From CADEED01 sp035995425 (GTDB lineage: Bacteria > Pseudomonadota > Gammaproteobacteria > Steroidobacterales > Steroidobacteraceae): a stretch of DNA of 64,000 nucleotides. The stretch is from the NCBI GenBank assembly GCA_035995425.1, contig DASYKM010000201.1, positions 24,719-88,718 on the forward strand. The letters are read 5' to 3'. This document shows positions 26,681-34,810 of the stretch, one piece after another; the stretch's first letter is position 1, and the number at the start of each line of letters is the position of its first letter. The notes beneath the pieces are model-generated. The model was not told the origin of the DNA, searched no databases, and saw only the letters and a list, made by a program, of their open reading frames with translations. A program made the position numbers and the translations under genes.

Positions 26681-27399
26681 GAGTTGGGGAAAGGGGAACG
26701 TGGTTCATTGAAGCGGGCGCCCCAACGATCGCACACGCATGAAGCGAGCTCGCTATCGCCGGGCTTTTTGTTGTGGCACATCGCGAGATTTGGGTCCGCC
26801 GCCACAACGCGAAGACATCCATTTTGTGGATGGGTGAGACGATAGCGAAGAGTCCGGATGAAGCGCAGAGGCGGCTTCGTGCCGTTGAGTTCGCATGACC
26901 CGGCCCGCTCGCTCATCTTCATGCGTGTGCGCTCGTTGGGGCGTGCGCGTCAGCGAGCCGCGTTCCGTTTCCCCCTCGCAGAGAACGGAGAAGAGAAGAG
27001 GAGAGAAGACAAGAGAAGAGGGCCACGGTGGTGGGTCTCCTCCGGATCTTGGCGACGCCGGAGCTACACGCCTCTTTTCCTCGCGAACGGAGCCGCGTAA
27101 ATCGGACGCCGCCGCTTCGGCGGCGTTAAGAGTGGCCGTCAGGCCTGGAAATAGCGGGCCGGGTCCTGCGAGGTAAATGGCACTCAGCCGCCTCTCCGCT
27201 TCACCCGGACTCTTCGTAATCCTATCTTCCAACTACATCAAAACGTCTTCGCGCTATGGCGGCGGGGCGCGATCTGGTGAAGTCCACCGATCGAAGGGCC
27301 CGGTGTTAGCGAGCTCATCGCCTGCATGGGCGCCCGGCGCTCGACCATCCACCAACGGCCCCGCCCCCTTTTGCCAGGAAACGAAGAATGCCTCCATTT
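26681..27399. other. 719-bp gene-free stretch with nested palindrome and purine tract
   Basis: No credible gene was found. An imperfect inverted repeat spans 26686-26975; its best part is 27 nt with one mismatch (26718-26744 with 26917-26943). Inside it are TCGCTATCG/CGATAGCGA (26750-26758 with 26840-26848), GTTGTGGC/GCCACAAC (26770-26777 with 26801-26808) and CATCCA/TGGATG (26816-26832). Together these could fold as a long branched cruciform or RNA. A 43-nt almost pure purine tract follows at 26980-27022. From 27150 to 27399 nothing further was recognised. Confidence 0.6.
27106..27147. repeat. Two-part hairpin unit, copy A
   Basis: A perfect 9-bp stem with CTT loop at 27106-27126 (ACGCCGCCG/CGGCGGCGT) is followed at 27132-27147 by GTGGCCGTCAGGCCTG. 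The same two parts in the same order occur at 46690-46734. The GC-rich stem resembles a factor-independent terminator, but here only two T residues follow it. Confidence 0.55.
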
Positions 27400-27819
27400 T
27401 CACGGGCATAGCGCCCGCACCAGCGCCACGCGCGAATACACGTTGAGCTTGCGAAAAATCTGCCGCACTTGCGATTTCACGGTGTTGGTCGAGACGCCGC
27501 GCAGATGCGCAATCTGCGCCAGCGTCCGGCCCTCGCACAGCTGCTCGGCCACCGCCTGCTCGGCAGTAGTTAGCGCACGGGCACCGGCGGGATGATGCAG
27601 CACGCAGATGATCGAGAACGCGGCGGCGGTTTCGGTGGTTCCCTGCAAGCGGAAGGCGATGCCGCCGGCGCGCTCCTCGACCGCCAGCGTCTTGCAATGC
27701 GCCAGCAGGCGGGCAATCAGCGGCGCGGCGTCCGGAATGCGCGGCGCGCGCCGCAGCCGCATCGTTGCCGGATTGCACAGTTCCGCGAGGAGCTGATCGG
27801 CGGTTTTGGGCGTGACCAT
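27400..27819 (-). CDS. Orphan LuxR-type (NarL/FixJ-like) HTH regulator
   Basis: A 139-residue protein. The C-terminal half is a LuxR_C helix-turn-helix: LTTAEQAVAEQLCEGRTLAQ, IAHLRGVSTNTVKSQVRQIF and RKLNVYSRVALVRAL. The N-terminal half is short, with no receiver domain (no phospho-acceptor Asp or Lys pattern) and no autoinducer domain; it could be a small PAS-like fragment. It may be a truncated regulator. An inverted repeat and an AT-rich TATATAAG lie just upstream, compatible with autoregulation. Confidence 0.78.
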   Translation of the reverse strand: MVTPKTADQLLAELCNPATMRLRRAPRIPDAAPLIARLLAHCKTLAVEERAGGIAFRLQGTTETAAAFSIICVLHHPAGARALTTAEQAVAEQLCEGRTLAQIAHLRGVSTNTVKSQVRQIFRKLNVYSRVALVRALCP

Positions 27820-27862
27820 CGCGGCGTTCTGCCACGAAGCCCGGGGGCACCGACACTTATAT

Positions 27863-27883
27863 ATCTGCGCAAATCGCGCAGAT
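27863..27883. promoter_or_regulatory. Inverted repeat upstream of LuxR-type gene (operator or terminator)
   Basis: ATCTGCGC, a five-base spacer AAATC, then GCGCAGAT form perfect 8-bp arms. The repeat is 44 bp upstream of the minus-strand LuxR-type gene and 7 bp beyond the stop of the FMN-reductase gene. It could be an operator overlapping a TATATA-type -10 box at 27859-27864, or a weak hairpin terminator, as no clear T-run follows. Confidence 0.35.
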
Positions 27884-27889
27884 TTGACC

Positions 27890-28441
27890 TCAGGCGGTGA
27901 GTTTCTTCACCCAGGCGACGTACTTGTCCATCCAGGCATGCAGGAATTTCCGGGTTTCAGGATTGGCGACACCGCCGGCTTCATCGAAGAAGCCTTCCTT
28001 TGCCTGCAGATAGACCTCGGGCTGACCGAGCGTGGGCATGTCCAGATAGGCGAGGATGGTGCGCAAGTGGGATTGCGCCACGGCGGTGCCGATGGGGCCG
28101 ATCGAGATGCCGACGATTCCAGCGGGTTTGCCCGCCCAGGCGCTCTGCCCATAGGGACGCGACGCATGATCGACCGCGTTCTTGAGTACCCCGGGGACGG
28201 AACGATTGTATTCCGCGGTCACGAATATGACGGCATCCACGGCGCGCAGCTCGCTCTTGAGCCGTTGCACTTCGGGCGCCTGGGCCTTGTCGTCGTCCTG
28301 GTTGTAGAGAGGCAGATCGCTGATCTTCAGCTCCTTGAAACTGAAATCCGGTGGCCCGAGCTTGATCAGCGCGTTCGCGAGCTTTCGATTGTGAGATTCC
28401 TTGCGGAGGCTTCCGACGACATAACCAATCTGCCTGGGCAT
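27890..28441 (-). CDS. NAD(P)H-dependent FMN reductase (ChrR/YieF-like)
   Basis: A 183-residue flavodoxin-like protein. It has the FMN phosphate loop GSLRKESHNRKLA and the family motif AEYNRSVPGVLKNAVDHASR, with GKPAGIVGISIGPIGTAVAQ after it. Homologues reduce quinones, chromate or free flavin in the cytoplasm, often two electrons at a time. It is the typical full length. Confidence 0.9.
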   Translation of the reverse strand: MPRQIGYVVGSLRKESHNRKLANALIKLGPPDFSFKELKISDLPLYNQDDDKAQAPEVQRLKSELRAVDAVIFVTAEYNRSVPGVLKNAVDHASRPYGQSAWAGKPAGIVGISIGPIGTAVAQSHLRTILAYLDMPTLGQPEVYLQAKEGFFDEAGGVANPETRKFLHAWMDKYVAWVKKLTA

Positions 28442-28568
28442 TCATGACTCCTGTTTGCCGTCGATCATCTCAAATCCAGCGCTCACTTCTGTAGGAAGAA
28501 GGGTGCACGGGATCGGCGTACCCTCGCCCTGCATCCAGCGCACACACCCTTTCGTATCACCTTCCGCG

Positions 28569-28913
28569 ATGCACAAACGCGCCCTCCAGATTCTGTTTGC
28601 CTTCTTCCTGGCATCCCTCACCGCTTACAACCTGTGGGTAAGCACGCAGCAACCCGTCTGGCAGTGGGGCGGCCTCACCACGCCGCCGGACAATCTCTGG
28701 ACCATCGCGACGCTCATCGACGCCTACTATGGTTTCGTCACCTTCTACATCTGGGTGCTGTGGAAGGAAACGCGCGCGCTGCCGCGCATGTGCTGGTTCC
28801 TGGCGATCATGCTTCTCGGCAACATCGCAATGGCGGTCTACGTGTTGCGGCAGCTGGCGTGGCTCGAATCCACCGACCCCATGAGCCTTCTGCTCTCGGC
28901 ACGCAACACCTGA
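28569..28913 (+). CDS. DUF1475 small membrane protein
   Basis: A 114-residue protein with three or four membrane helices (RALQILFAFFLASLTAYNLW, ATLIDAYYGFVTFYIWVLW and MCWFLAIMLLGNIAMAVYVL). The pattern fits DUF1475. ATG 28569 starts directly at the first helix; the upstream in-frame codons look non-coding. The function is unknown. The next gene begins 7 bp after its stop. Confidence 0.72.
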   Translation: MHKRALQILFAFFLASLTAYNLWVSTQQPVWQWGGLTTPPDNLWTIATLIDAYYGFVTFYIWVLWKETRALPRMCWFLAIMLLGNIAMAVYVLRQLAWLESTDPMSLLLSARNT

Positions 28914-28920
28914 CACGCAA

Positions 28921-29394
28921 ATGCGCGATTTCCTGCAACGCCGTCTGGTCACTCCGCTGCTCGCCCTGCTCCGGCAGGGCGTGACTCCGCGCGAGCTGGC
29001 GCTCACCTTGAGCCTGGGATCGGCGATCGGGCTGATACCGGTGCTCGGCGTCTCGACCGCGTTGTGCGCGCTGGCGGCGGTCTTCCTCAAGCTCAACATG
29101 CCGGCAATCCAGCTCGTGAACTATCTACTCATGCCGGTGCAGCTGCTGCTGATCATCCCGCTGCTGCGTTTCGGCGAGCTGTTGACGAACGCGCCGCGTT
29201 TCCCGATCACGCTGGAGTCCGGGCTCGCGCTGCTCTCGCACGGCGTCATCGACGCCGTACAGATCCTCGCCACCGCCATCGTGCACGCCACGCTCGGCTG
29301 GATCGTCCTGGCGCCGCTGCTGGCGTTCGCGCTGTTCCGCGTGCTCGAACCGGTGCTCCGACACCTGAACAACAAACGCCGGGAGTCCCGATGA
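28921..29394 (+). CDS. DUF2062 membrane protein
   Basis: A 157-residue protein with the DUF2062 opening G-x-TPRELALTLSLGSAIGLI and P-V-LGVSTALCALAAV, then two further hydrophobic stretches. Members are small inner-membrane proteins of unknown role, often next to lipid or glycosyl transferase genes. Its TGA overlaps the ATG of the CFA-synthase-like gene, a strong sign of coupled expression and perhaps a shared role in membrane lipids. Confidence 0.82.
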   Translation: MRDFLQRRLVTPLLALLRQGVTPRELALTLSLGSAIGLIPVLGVSTALCALAAVFLKLNMPAIQLVNYLLMPVQLLLIIPLLRFGELLTNAPRFPITLESGLALLSHGVIDAVQILATAIVHATLGWIVLAPLLAFALFRVLEPVLRHLNNKRRESR

Positions 29395-30455
29395 CTTCGC
29401 TTGCCATGAACCTGCTCGAGCGCGACCTCGTTCCCGACTTCCTGATCCGCCGGCGCATCCGCGCGTTGCTGGCCGGACGCCTGCGCGAAGAAGACCAGCG
29501 CGACCCGGAGCTGCAGCAGCAGCGGCTGCTCGCGTTCATCCGCAAGCTCACCGCGAGCCCGGTGGCCATCGAGACCGCCGCCGCCAACCAGCAACACTAC
29601 GAGGTGCCCACCGACTTCTACACGCGCGTACTCGGCAAGCACCTCAAGTATTCGAGCGGCTATTTTGCATCGCCCGGCGCTCATGCCCGCGCCGAGGCGG
29701 CCGGCAATCTCGACGCGGCGGAAGCGCGCATGCTGACGCTGACCTGCCAGCGCGCCCGTCTCGCCGATGGCGAACGCATCCTCGAGCTCGGCTGCGGCTG
29801 GGGATCCTTGAGCCTGTGGATGGCCGCTAACTACCCTGCCGCGGCGATCACCGCGGTATCGAACTCGCGCACGCAGAAGCTGCACGTCGATGCGCAAGCG
29901 CGCCGGCGCGGCCTGCGCAATCTCGAGGTGATCACCTGCGACGTGAATGAGCTGGCGTTTCCGCCGGGTACGGCCTTCGACCGCGTCGTGTCGGTGGAGA
30001 TGTTCGAGCACATGCGCAACTACGAGGCGCTGCTGGCGCGCGTCGCGTCGTGGATGGCGCCGAGCGCCACACTTTTCGTACACATATTCACGCACTCGAG
30101 ATTTGCCTATCCCTTCGAGGTGCGCGACGAAAGCGACTGGATGGCGCGCTTTTTCTTCACCGGCGGCATCATGCCGAGCGACGACCTGCTGCTGTATTTC
30201 CAGCGGGACGTCCGGATCCTCGAGCACTGGCAGGTACCCGGCTGGCACTATTCCCTGACCAGCGAAGCCTGGTTACAGAACATGGACCGTCATCGGGCCG
30301 ACCTCATGCCGCTGCTGGCGCAAACCTATGGCGGAGCCCAGGCATTGCGCTGGTGGGTGTACTGGCGCGTGTTTTTCATGGCCTGCGCGGAGTCGTGGGG
30401 ATACGAGGGCGGCCGCGAATGGCTGGTATCGCATTACCTCTTTGAAAAGCGCTGA
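29391..30455 (+). CDS. CFA-synthase-like SAM-dependent methyltransferase
   Basis: A 354-residue protein. The SAM-binding motif is ILELGCGWGSLSLWMA, preceded by HYEVPTDFY, the counterpart of HYDLGNDFY in cyclopropane-fatty-acid synthase, and followed by VSVEMFEHMRNY. CFA synthases add a methylene bridge to unsaturated phospholipid chains at the membrane. The active-site region here departs from E. coli Cfa, so another lipid or small-molecule methylation is possible. The start is fixed by ATGA overlap with the DUF2062 gene. Confidence 0.83.
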   Translation: MTSLAMNLLERDLVPDFLIRRRIRALLAGRLREEDQRDPELQQQRLLAFIRKLTASPVAIETAAANQQHYEVPTDFYTRVLGKHLKYSSGYFASPGAHARAEAAGNLDAAEARMLTLTCQRARLADGERILELGCGWGSLSLWMAANYPAAAITAVSNSRTQKLHVDAQARRRGLRNLEVITCDVNELAFPPGTAFDRVVSVEMFEHMRNYEALLARVASWMAPSATLFVHIFTHSRFAYPFEVRDESDWMARFFFTGGIMPSDDLLLYFQRDVRILEHWQVPGWHYSLTSEAWLQNMDRHRADLMPLLAQTYGGAQALRWWVYWRVFFMACAESWGYEGGREWLVSHYLFEKR

Positions 30456-30476
30456 AAAGCGGTAGAGTCGCCGGTC

Positions 30477-31937
30477 ATGGCTGCACGCAATTATTTCGGG
30501 TGGCTCGAGCCTGCCTTCGTCACCTGTGTCCTGCTCTTGCCGACCGCGGCACTCGCCGTCTCCGACGCCGACCGCATCGCGGTCTACAAGGAATTCCGCG
30601 CGCAGTACGACGCGAAGAAATATGCGGAAGCGCAGCCGCTGGCCGAGCGCCTGGTGGCGCTCACCGAGGAACAATACGGCGCCGAAGAGCTGCCGCTGAC
30701 CAACCCGCTGACCAATCTCGCCACGGTTCACTACAAGCAGGGCCATTACGCGGCCGCCATCGAGAATTACCAGCGTTCGTTGCGCATCCTTCAGGCCAAG
30801 TCGACGCTGGCCGACAAACAGCAGATCCGGCCGTTGCACGGCCTGGGCGTCAGCTTCATGGGCGCCAATGATCCGGATTCGGCCGTGGTGGCGTTGAAAC
30901 GCGCCGCCGATCTGTCGCGCAACACCGATGGCCTGTTCAACATCAACCAGGTGGAATTCATCGATGCGCTGATCGACGCGTACGAAGCCAGCGGCCGATA
31001 TGTCGAAGCGGAGAAGGAAAGCCTGTACGCGATGCGCGTGGAGGAAGCCGCCTACGGCCGCACCTCCATCAAGCTGCTCGATCGTCTCGACAAGCTGGCG
31101 CACTGGTATGAAGGCGGACGGCGTTATACCAGCGAGCGGAACACTTACGAGAAGGCCCTCGCCATTCTCTCCAGGAGCGCGACCGAAAACGATCTGCGAC
31201 GCGTCGGACCGCTGCGCGGCATCGCGCGCTCATTCCGGCTCGAAACCTTCTACGGTGTCGAAGGCGCGGACAACGGCTCCACCTTCAACAGCGGCGGCAA
31301 CGGCGCACCGGTGTTCGCGGATGGCACGCAGCAACGGCGCGGCGAGAGCTCACTCACTTCGGCGCTCGCCATCATCGACGCCAATTCGCCCGCCAATGAG
31401 CAGATGCGCGGCGAAGTGCTCACCGATCTCGGCGACTGGTACCTCGTCTCCAATTCGCTGCGTCGCGCCTACGACACGTACGCCGATGCCTGGAAAGCGC
31501 TGGCCAGCGCCGCCAACACCAAGCTGCTCGAGCAGCCGCGCGTGCTCGCCTATCGGCCGTCGATCAGCTCGGTGGATCGCTCGCAGCTCGACCCGGCGGA
31601 ATCCGTGGTCAGGACCGTGGAGCTGCATTTCAAGGTGGATCGTGACGGCCGCATCGACGACGTCACCTCGCCGACCACCGACGTGCCCGAGGCCATCGTC
31701 AAGAATTCCATGGTGTCGATGAAGCGTTCGCGTTTCGCGCCGCGCATCGAGAACGGCGCGGCGGTTCCCACCGAGAACGTCGTCTTCCTCGAACGGGTGA
31801 TGATCAAGGTGATTCCGCCTGATAGCGGGACGTCATCTGCGAAGGGGGAGGAGAAGAAGCCGGAGGAGAAACCGGAGGAGAAGAAGTCGGAAGAGAAGAA
31901 GGAGGAGTCGCCGAAGGAGCCGCCTCCGGCGCAGTAG
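30477..31937 (+). CDS. Exported TPR protein with TonB_C-like domain and charged tail
   Basis: A 486-residue protein with signal peptide (LEPAFVTCVLLLPTAALAVS). TPR-type helical repeats cover residues about 25-250 (for example NPLTNLATVHYKQGHYAAAI). A TonB C-terminal-like domain near 365-445 reads VELHFKVDRDGRIDD and SMKRSRFAPRIENG. The last 35 residues are almost only Glu, Lys, Pro and Ser. It is probably periplasmic and scaffold-like. Its last 134 bases are read on the other strand as the end of the neighbouring lipoprotein gene, which is part of the kinase cluster. Confidence 0.78.
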   Translation: MAARNYFGWLEPAFVTCVLLLPTAALAVSDADRIAVYKEFRAQYDAKKYAEAQPLAERLVALTEEQYGAEELPLTNPLTNLATVHYKQGHYAAAIENYQRSLRILQAKSTLADKQQIRPLHGLGVSFMGANDPDSAVVALKRAADLSRNTDGLFNINQVEFIDALIDAYEASGRYVEAEKESLYAMRVEEAAYGRTSIKLLDRLDKLAHWYEGGRRYTSERNTYEKALAILSRSATENDLRRVGPLRGIARSFRLETFYGVEGADNGSTFNSGGNGAPVFADGTQQRRGESSLTSALAIIDANSPANEQMRGEVLTDLGDWYLVSNSLRRAYDTYADAWKALASAANTKLLEQPRVLAYRPSISSVDRSQLDPAESVVRTVELHFKVDRDGRIDDVTSPTTDVPEAIVKNSMVSMKRSRFAPRIENGAAVPTENVVFLERVMIKVIPPDSGTSSAKGEEKKPEEKPEEKKSEEKKEESPKEPPPAQ

Positions 31938-32655
31938 TAGCCGCTACCGGTGTGTCGTTGATGGGCACCGCTTCGATCGTCATCTCCGCCACTACCGCCG
32001 CCGCCTCCGGTGAACCCGGGATGGGTTTCGACTTGGGCACGAGCGGCTGCGAAACCAGCAGGGGTTTCGCCACATCCAGCGTGGAGAATTGCGTGAGAAA
32101 CTTCGCCGCCGCATCGCGCATGGCCGCATACGAGGCGATTCCGAGCTCTTCTTCCCCATTGCCGATCTTCGGCGCAGGTCCGCTGCCATAACCGGTGAGC
32201 GTGAGCGTATCCACCAGCTCGCCGTTCGGCGCGTAGATGAAAATCTGGTAGCGGATGGTGACCGCGGTGTAGATGCCGCCAGTCTCCTTCGAATTGGCGA
32301 ACGAGAATTGCTCGATGCGTGGCTCGAAGATGGCCAGGACGCCCGGATCGAGCCGCGCGGCGTCGACGCTGTCGAACAATTTCGCGTCGGTGAACTCCGC
32401 TTTGAAAATCTCCTGGAAGATGTGCCGATGCGAAGGGCCGAGCTGCGCCTCGTAGTTGACGCTGGCGCGCGATTCCTTGTGAACGTAGTTGCCGGCCTCG
32501 GTGGTGATGACCAGGCCGACCCTGGCCGGTGTCGGCACGACGAGCGCTTTGGGCAGGTCACCTTCGGGACGCACGGCCACCGCCGCGCAACCGCTCATCA
32601 ACAGCGTGACCGCGGAGAACGGAACGCAGAATTGCAGGATGCGGGACAGCGTCAA
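31804..32655 (-). CDS. Lipoprotein of the kinase/VWA cluster, Pro/Ser-rich tail
   Basis: About 283 residues. TTG 32655, 5 bp after the stop of the upstream VWA gene and preceded by GGGGGA, puts a lipoprotein signal at the start (lipobox LMSGC). An ATG at 32754 would lie deep in the upstream gene. The mature domain has GNYVHKESRASVNYEAQ and TIRYQIFIYAPNGELVDTLT, resembling small outer-membrane assembly lipoproteins; no named family was recognised. The tail is Pro/Ser/Ala low complexity and overlaps the opposite TPR gene by 134 bp. Last gene of the minus-strand run. Confidence 0.68.
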   Translation of the reverse strand: MTLSRILQFCVPFSAVTLLMSGCAAVAVRPEGDLPKALVVPTPARVGLVITTEAGNYVHKESRASVNYEAQLGPSHRHIFQEIFKAEFTDAKLFDSVDAARLDPGVLAIFEPRIEQFSFANSKETGGIYTAVTIRYQIFIYAPNGELVDTLTLTGYGSGPAPKIGNGEEELGIASYAAMRDAAAKFLTQFSTLDVAKPLLVSQPLVPKSKPIPGSPEAAAVVAEMTIEAVPINDTPVAATTAPEAAPSATPPSSLPTSSPPVSPPASSPPPSQMTSRYQAESP

Positions 32656-32659
32656 GGAT

Positions 32660-33706
32660 TTATCCCCCAATGGGCACGTCCTCACCGTTGATCGTGATGG
32701 GGGACTTCTGCCCACCAATCGTGAGACCGACAAAGGTGCCTTCGTTCTCGTCACACATTGCGCGCATTAAAACAGAAAAGCGCTGATTAATGAGCCCCGG
32801 CGAACCGGCGCCCGCCGGCATGCCGATGGCGTGAATGCGGATCTTGTGGCGCCCCTGGCGGTCGACCGGATTGTATTTACGCACCGCCGCCAGCGCCGCC
32901 TCGACCGAGCTGCCGGTGAAGTCGTCGCCGATGACATACACGCTGATCTTCTTGTCGGCTGCCCACCACCCCTGCACCGCGGCGCCGATGCCTTCGACCG
33001 GGCTCGAGTTGCTGTACGGCTTCCAGTTGACCATGGTCGTGAGGATTCGCGTGCGCTGCGCCGGGTTGTCGTTGAGCCACTGACCCTTGGTGCTCGCGAA
33101 CATGGGCTTGCCTTCATCGTCGAGAACCTGGATGCCCTTCACCTTCGGGTAGATGTCGAGGATTTCCTTCATGACGTTCTGGGCGTTTTCCCAATTGTCG
33201 GACTGCATGCTGCCCGAGGTGTCGATGCAGAAGATGATCCACTCGCTGTCGACCGGGATGCCGCCGACCGAGAGGTTGTTCGGATCGCGGCGCGGCGCGC
33301 TCTTGAGCAGGCGCGCCATTTCGGCGGTCAGTGTCTGATGCGCGGCCACGAGCTCGGTCTCGACGATGTTGGTGACCGAAGCTTCGCCCTTGCTGGCGTG
33401 AAACTCGCCGCGGATTTTCGTGAGATCGCCGGCCAGCACCGCTGCGCGCTGCTGTTCGACGGTGAGCACCTTCATGCGGCCCTGCAGCTCGCGATTGAGC
33501 ACGTCGGTTTCACCGCGCAGCTCGAACAGCTGCCGCTGCAGGTCGAGGATCTGCCCCTTGAGATCTTTTTCGCTGCGCTCGATGACGATCGGCTGCCCGA
33601 TGTCGGTGAGCACCAGCAGCAGGATGATGGCGCCGAAACCGCAGCAGATGCAGTCGAGGAACGACAGCGTGAAGACTTCGAACTGGCGGCGCTGGCCGAT
33701 TCCCAT
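32660..33706 (-). CDS. Membrane-anchored VWA protein 1 of kinase cluster
   Basis: A 348-residue protein. A single membrane helix near residues 13-36 begins with SFLDCICCGFGA, a motif shared almost exactly with the next gene upstream. A coiled coil (about 44-135) follows, then a VWA domain whose metal-binding DTSGS is at residues 162-166 (FCIDTSGSMQSDN). The later MIDAS positions are less typical than in VWA 2. VWA domains assemble protein complexes through a bound metal ion. By topology the coil and VWA domain are probably periplasmic or cytoplasmic as a unit; the side is uncertain. Confidence 0.83.
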   Translation of the reverse strand: MGIGQRRQFEVFTLSFLDCICCGFGAIILLLVLTDIGQPIVIERSEKDLKGQILDLQRQLFELRGETDVLNRELQGRMKVLTVEQQRAAVLAGDLTKIRGEFHASKGEASVTNIVETELVAAHQTLTAEMARLLKSAPRRDPNNLSVGGIPVDSEWIIFCIDTSGSMQSDNWENAQNVMKEILDIYPKVKGIQVLDDEGKPMFASTKGQWLNDNPAQRTRILTTMVNWKPYSNSSPVEGIGAAVQGWWAADKKISVYVIGDDFTGSSVEAALAAVRKYNPVDRQGRHKIRIHAIGMPAGAGSPGLINQRFSVLMRAMCDENEGTFVGLTIGGQKSPITINGEDVPIGG

Positions 33707-33715
33707 GTGTGTCTC

Positions 33716-34810
33716 CTACGGCCAGTCGCGCGAAGGAATGACGTAGGACCCGTTGCAGCGACGCGCGAGCTTCCAGAACGCGTAGCCGGCCAGCGGATCG
33801 CCTTTCATGGGCAGCAGCACGACATCGATGGGCAGCTTGCGATCGATGACCTTGACCGCGTCGTCGAACAGTTTTTCGCGGTCGCGCCCGCCGATGAACT
33901 TGCGCGCCGGCGCCACCGAGCCCTGCGTGGGCAGCCCGTCGGTGATCAGGATGATCTGGTCCGGTTCCGGATTCAGCGTGTGCACGGCGAGGAAGGCATT
34001 CACCATGCTCGTGCCGTCGCCGGGCGTGATGCTGCGCGCGGCGCTGAGCACGCCGTTGATGACGCGTGGATCGGTGGACGTGAGCCACTGGCCGGCGGTG
34101 TTCGCCTGTACCACCTTCGCCTTGGTGTTGAAGCCGATCACCTGGAACTGGCTGTTGTCGGGCAGCTGCGCCGTGATCCACTCGACGATGTCGAGCGCGC
34201 GCCGCCACTTCTGCGTCGCGCGACGCAACGGCTCCGGCTGGTTGCGCATGCGGATCACCTTGGCGATGTCCTCGTCCATCATGCTGGCGGAGGTGTCCAG
34301 CAACACGAGAATGCGCTTGCCCTTCATCTGCAGCGCGCTGATGTACTTGCGATTGCCGCGGCCGCGGAACGCCTTGACGCGATCGCCGGCCGGCGCCTTG
34401 TCGAGCGCGCCGCCCTGCAGGCGATTCACGCCCTCTTCGAGCGACTTGATGTCGGCCTTGAGCTGATTGATGTGCGCGCGCCGCGCCAGGCTCTCCTCGT
34501 CGTACTCCGACGACTGCTCGCGGCGCGCCTTGAGCTCGGCCGCGACGCGTACGGCCCGCGCCTGGGCGCTGGTCGCATCGTCATCGGTTTTCTCGAGCGT
34601 ATTGCGCAGCTGCACGAGGTGGATCATGCCTTCCTTCACTTCCTCGTCGAGCTTGCTGACTTCGCCGGTGAGCTGATTGAGGCGCAGGATTTCCTGCGCG
34701 CCCTTCTGCGCCTGCACGATGGTGTAGAACAACACCACCGCGCCGAATCCGCAGCAGATGCAGTCGAGGAACGACAGCGTGAAGACTTCGAAGGCGCGAC
34801 GTTTCTTCAC
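33716..34810 (-). CDS. Membrane-anchored VWA protein 2 of kinase cluster
   Basis: A 364-residue paralogue of VWA protein 1: the helix motif FEVFTLSFLDCICCGFGA (residues 7-24), a coiled coil (about 36-133) and a VWA domain with a complete MIDAS: LLDTSASMMDED (172-176), GDGTSMVNAF and LITDGLPTQG. GTG 34810 is chosen because it overlaps the FHA gene's TGA (GTGA) and begins right at the anchor. Both VWA genes are adjacent, 9 bp apart, so they probably work together, perhaps as a hetero-oligomer. Confidence 0.84.
   Translation of the reverse strand: MKKRRAFEVFTLSFLDCICCGFGAVVLFYTIVQAQKGAQEILRLNQLTGEVSKLDEEVKEGMIHLVQLRNTLEKTDDDATSAQARAVRVAAELKARREQSSEYDEESLARRAHINQLKADIKSLEEGVNRLQGGALDKAPAGDRVKAFRGRGNRKYISALQMKGKRILVLLDTSASMMDEDIAKVIRMRNQPEPLRRATQKWRRALDIVEWITAQLPDNSQFQVIGFNTKAKVVQANTAGQWLTSTDPRVINGVLSAARSITPGDGTSMVNAFLAVHTLNPEPDQIILITDGLPTQGSVAPARKFIGGRDREKLFDDAVKVIDRKLPIDVVLLPMKGDPLAGYAFWKLARRCNGSYVIPSRDWP

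Noticed and set aside
26602..27232. Minus-strand open frames across the intergenic stretch sharing CVC-x-RWG-like peptides
   Set aside because: The shared peptide results from the inverted repeat being read on both strands; no start signal or domain supports a gene.
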